From positions 1 through 37,860 of the forward strand of contig NZ_PNBY01000032.1 of assembly GCF_005886875.1 (NCBI RefSeq): a stretch of DNA of 37,860 nt, read 5' to 3'. Source of the stretch: Pseudoalteromonas aurantia (GTDB lineage: Bacteria; Pseudomonadota; Gammaproteobacteria; Enterobacterales; Alteromonadaceae). Below are positions 35,803-37,860 of this stretch, one piece after another. The notes below the pieces were generated by a model that saw only the letters and a list, made by a program, of their open reading frames with translations, made no database searches and was not told where the DNA came from. Within the stretch, counting starts at the first letter, position 1. The number at the start of each line of letters is the position of its first letter. The position numbers and the translations under genes are program-made.

Positions 35803-37158
35803 TTACTCTCCAGCAACTTGCATTGATTCAATCAATACTGAGCCAGTCTGTACGCTCCCTCGCGCTTCTATATCACCGCCAATAGCTTGAATGCCTTTAA
35901 ACATGTCCTGTAAGTTACCCGCTATGGTTATTTCACTTACCGGATATTGAATTTCACCATTTTCGACCCAAAAACCAGCAGCACCGCGCGAGTAATCACC
36001 TGTTACGGTGTTAACACCTTGGCCCATTAATTCGGTTACCAACAAGCCGGTACCCATCGTCTGTAGTACAGCATGCAGATCATCATGCGTTTGTTGTACT
36101 AACCAATTATGAATGCCCCCAGCATGACCTGTGGCTGTCATCCCCAATTTACGGGCTGCGTAGCTCGCGAGTAAATATGTTTGTAATGCTCCACCGCTAA
36201 TAATATCTCGGTCACGGGTTTTTACCCCTTCGCTATCAAATGGACTAGATGCTAGCCCTTTTAATACATGTGGTCTCTCTAGAATAGAGACGCATGGGTT
36301 AAAAACTTGTTTATGAAGGCTATCAAGCAAAAATGTCGATTTACGGTATAGTGCCCCACCGCCAATCGCCGATACCAAATGTCCAAACAGGCTATTTGCA
36401 ATATCAGCTCTAAAAACAACCGGGGTCTTCATCGTTTTTATTTTTTGACTATTTAATTTCGCAAGCGTTGATTCTGCGGCTTCAACCCCCACTAAACTAG
36501 CGCCTTTTAACCCACCTTGTTCACGAGAAATTGTGTAGGCAGAATCGCGTTGCATATGCTCGCCATCTTGACCAATTACCATGGTACTTAACGTATGTCG
36601 TGTGCGAGGAAACCCAGCAACTAAGCCATGACTGTTACCATATACTCGCACACCTTGATGACTTGCAAAACTGGCCCCATCAGAATTGACGATACGTGGG
36701 TCAAATTCTAATGCCGCTTTTTCAGCTTCAAGACAAAACTCAATGCCTTGCTCAGGAGAAACGTCCCACGGATGATAAAGATCTAAATCAGGAGGTGACA
36801 TCTCTAAAAGCTGCTTATCAGCGACTCCATTACATGGGTCATCTGATGTAAACTTGGCAATATCAATGGCTTTTTCTACCACCGAGCGCAAAGCCTTCGA
36901 GCTCAAATCTGCAGTAGACGCACTCCCTTTATGATTGCCAACATACACACTGATCCCCAAACCACCATCTTGATTAAACTCAATGGTATCAACCTCGCCC
37001 ATTCGTGTACTCACAGAAAGGCCCGAAGTGCTAGACATAGCAGCTTCTGAGGCGGTGGCGCCCAACTTTTTCGCATGGGCCAGTACATCAGAAACGGCTT
37101 GCTTCACGTCATCAATTTGTTGATAAATAGGGTCTTGTTGGGCTCTGCTCATGGGCAT
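35803..37158 (-). CDS. pmbA: metalloprotease-related protein PmbA/TldE
   Basis: The TldE subunit of the TldD-TldE protease, which processes modified peptides such as microcin B17 precursor and helps degrade the CcdA antitoxin in E. coli. The active-site HExxxH belongs to TldD, and this protein lacks it, as expected. Family blocks: GLGISVYVGNHKGSASTADL, VRVYGNSHGLVAGFPRTRHT, SAIGGGALYRKSTFLLDSL, TATGHAGGIHNWLVQ and VTGDYSRGAAGFWVENGEIQ. 451 residues (E. coli 450). It diverges from darP, as in E. coli. Confidence 0.96.
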   Translation of the reverse strand: MPMSRAQQDPIYQQIDDVKQAVSDVLAHAKKLGATASEAAMSSTSGLSVSTRMGEVDTIEFNQDGGLGISVYVGNHKGSASTADLSSKALRSVVEKAIDIAKFTSDDPCNGVADKQLLEMSPPDLDLYHPWDVSPEQGIEFCLEAEKAALEFDPRIVNSDGASFASHQGVRVYGNSHGLVAGFPRTRHTLSTMVIGQDGEHMQRDSAYTISREQGGLKGASLVGVEAAESTLAKLNSQKIKTMKTPVVFRADIANSLFGHLVSAIGGGALYRKSTFLLDSLHKQVFNPCVSILERPHVLKGLASSPFDSEGVKTRDRDIISGGALQTYLLASYAARKLGMTATGHAGGIHNWLVQQTHDDLHAVLQTMGTGLLVTELMGQGVNTVTGDYSRGAAGFWVENGEIQYPVSEITIAGNLQDMFKGIQAIGGDIEARGSVQTGSVLIESMQVAGE

Positions 37159-37285
37159 CTTCTCTAATAATTTATGTCTTCATATTAATGCTAACACACA
37201 TCACGATTATCGCCCTATTCAAGCAAAGCTTTTCCTACGTATAATTGGTATACTTAGCACAAATAGATTACTACTAGTTTGAATC

Positions 37286-37807
37286 ATGGCTAAGAAAAAG
37301 AAACCCGTAATTGAAGAAGACATTATCTATGTCTCTAAAAGTGAACTGAAACGTGATGCGCAACAGTATCAGCAACTTGCGCTCGACTTAGCCAGTATGG
37401 CAAAAAAGCAACGTGATAAATTGCCGCTTACTGATGATTTATTACAAGCAATGATCGTCGCAGATAAAATACGAGCCAAAAGTGAAGCTTATCGTAGGCA
37501 TATTAACTACATCACAAAAACACTTCGCACCACAGAGAATATTGCCGAAATAGAAGCGGCTATCGACTTGATGTTAAATAAAAATAATCAAGCTGACGTG
37601 CTCTTAAATAAAATTGAAATAATCAGAGATGAATTAATTCAACAAGGTGACGACAAAGTCAATGAATTGCTTGCTGAGTACCCAGAGTTAGAACGTCAAA
37701 AAATGCGACAACTCGTCCGCCAAGCCAAAAAAGAAGCCTCTGCGGAAAAACCAGCGAAGGGATATAAGGAACTTTTTCAGTATTTAAAAGAAGCGATGAT
37801 GCCATAA
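37286..37807 (+). CDS. darP: ribosome biogenesis factor DarP (YjgA, DUF615)
   Basis: A small helical protein that associates with late 50S assembly intermediates. The family pattern is clear: IIYVSKSELKRDAQQYQQLA, LPLTDDLLQAMIVADKIRAK, EAYRRHINYITKTLRTTENI, then the C-terminal ELLAEYPELERQKMRQLVRQ and KGYKELFQYLKEAM. 173 residues (E. coli 183), very rich in lysine and glutamine. Divergent from pmbA across 127 bases. The sequence after it (AAAAAAACCAGC near 37834) looks like the first half of a terminator stem cut by the window edge. Confidence 0.95.
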   Translation: MAKKKKPVIEEDIIYVSKSELKRDAQQYQQLALDLASMAKKQRDKLPLTDDLLQAMIVADKIRAKSEAYRRHINYITKTLRTTENIAEIEAAIDLMLNKNNQADVLLNKIEIIRDELIQQGDDKVNELLAEYPELERQKMRQLVRQAKKEASAEKPAKGYKELFQYLKEAMMP

Positions 37808-37860
37808 TTACCAGGCTGAAGGGCTAAAGACATAAAAAAACCAGCTAATGCTTAATGCCA

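Overview
The window looks like a chromosomal segment of a marine gammaproteobacterium of the Alteromonadales, most likely Pseudoalteromonas or a close relative. This is inferred from the closeness of the core proteins to E. coli, Vibrio and Shewanella orthologues, the moderately AT-rich base composition, a cytochrome bc1 operon joined to sspAB, and the E. coli-like order of the envelope, lipopolysaccharide and rpoN loci. No species-specific marker was identified.

Left arm (1-6.9 kb): an accessory block with richer AT content and long intergenic gaps. It holds possible insertion-sequence debris, a TTG-start CadC/ToxR-type membrane regulator with periplasmic TPRs, a membrane protein with an ApbE-type flavinylation motif (DGYTGAT), a secreted FGE-sulfatase-fold protein lacking the catalytic cysteines, a 43-residue membrane microprotein and a coupled secreted trypsin-like protease. 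TTTTAGA repeats with similar spacing precede both the FGE-like gene and the microprotein/protease pair, which suggests one regulon. The block ends in paired CCGTGTACCA repeats just past the 3' end of rnpB. In related genomes rnpB is normally followed by mraZ, so this looks like an insertion next to rnpB.

Middle (6.9-18.9 kb): rnpB and rsmI on the minus strand, then divergent lpoA-yraN-diaA-dolP (peptidoglycan synthesis activation, replication timing, outer-membrane integrity). A bidirectional terminator separates these from petABC-sspA-sspB on the minus strand (cytochrome bc1, stringent starvation proteins). rplM-rpsI follows, with a strong growth-rate-type promoter, then zapE and divergent zapG.

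Right (18.9-37.9 kb): degQ and degS (periplasmic quality control and sigma-E sensing). Next is the minus-strand mlaFEDCB-ibaG-murA operon (retrograde phospholipid transport and the first step of peptidoglycan synthesis). Divergent from it run yrbG-kdsD-kdsC-lptC-lptA-lptB-rpoN-hpf-ptsN-rapZ-ptsO (Kdo synthesis, LPS export, sigma-54, ribosome hibernation, nitrogen PTS). Then come mgtE, convergent pmbA, and divergent darP (yjgA). Most of this part is standard envelope and housekeeping biology. The unusual material is concentrated in the first 7 kb.
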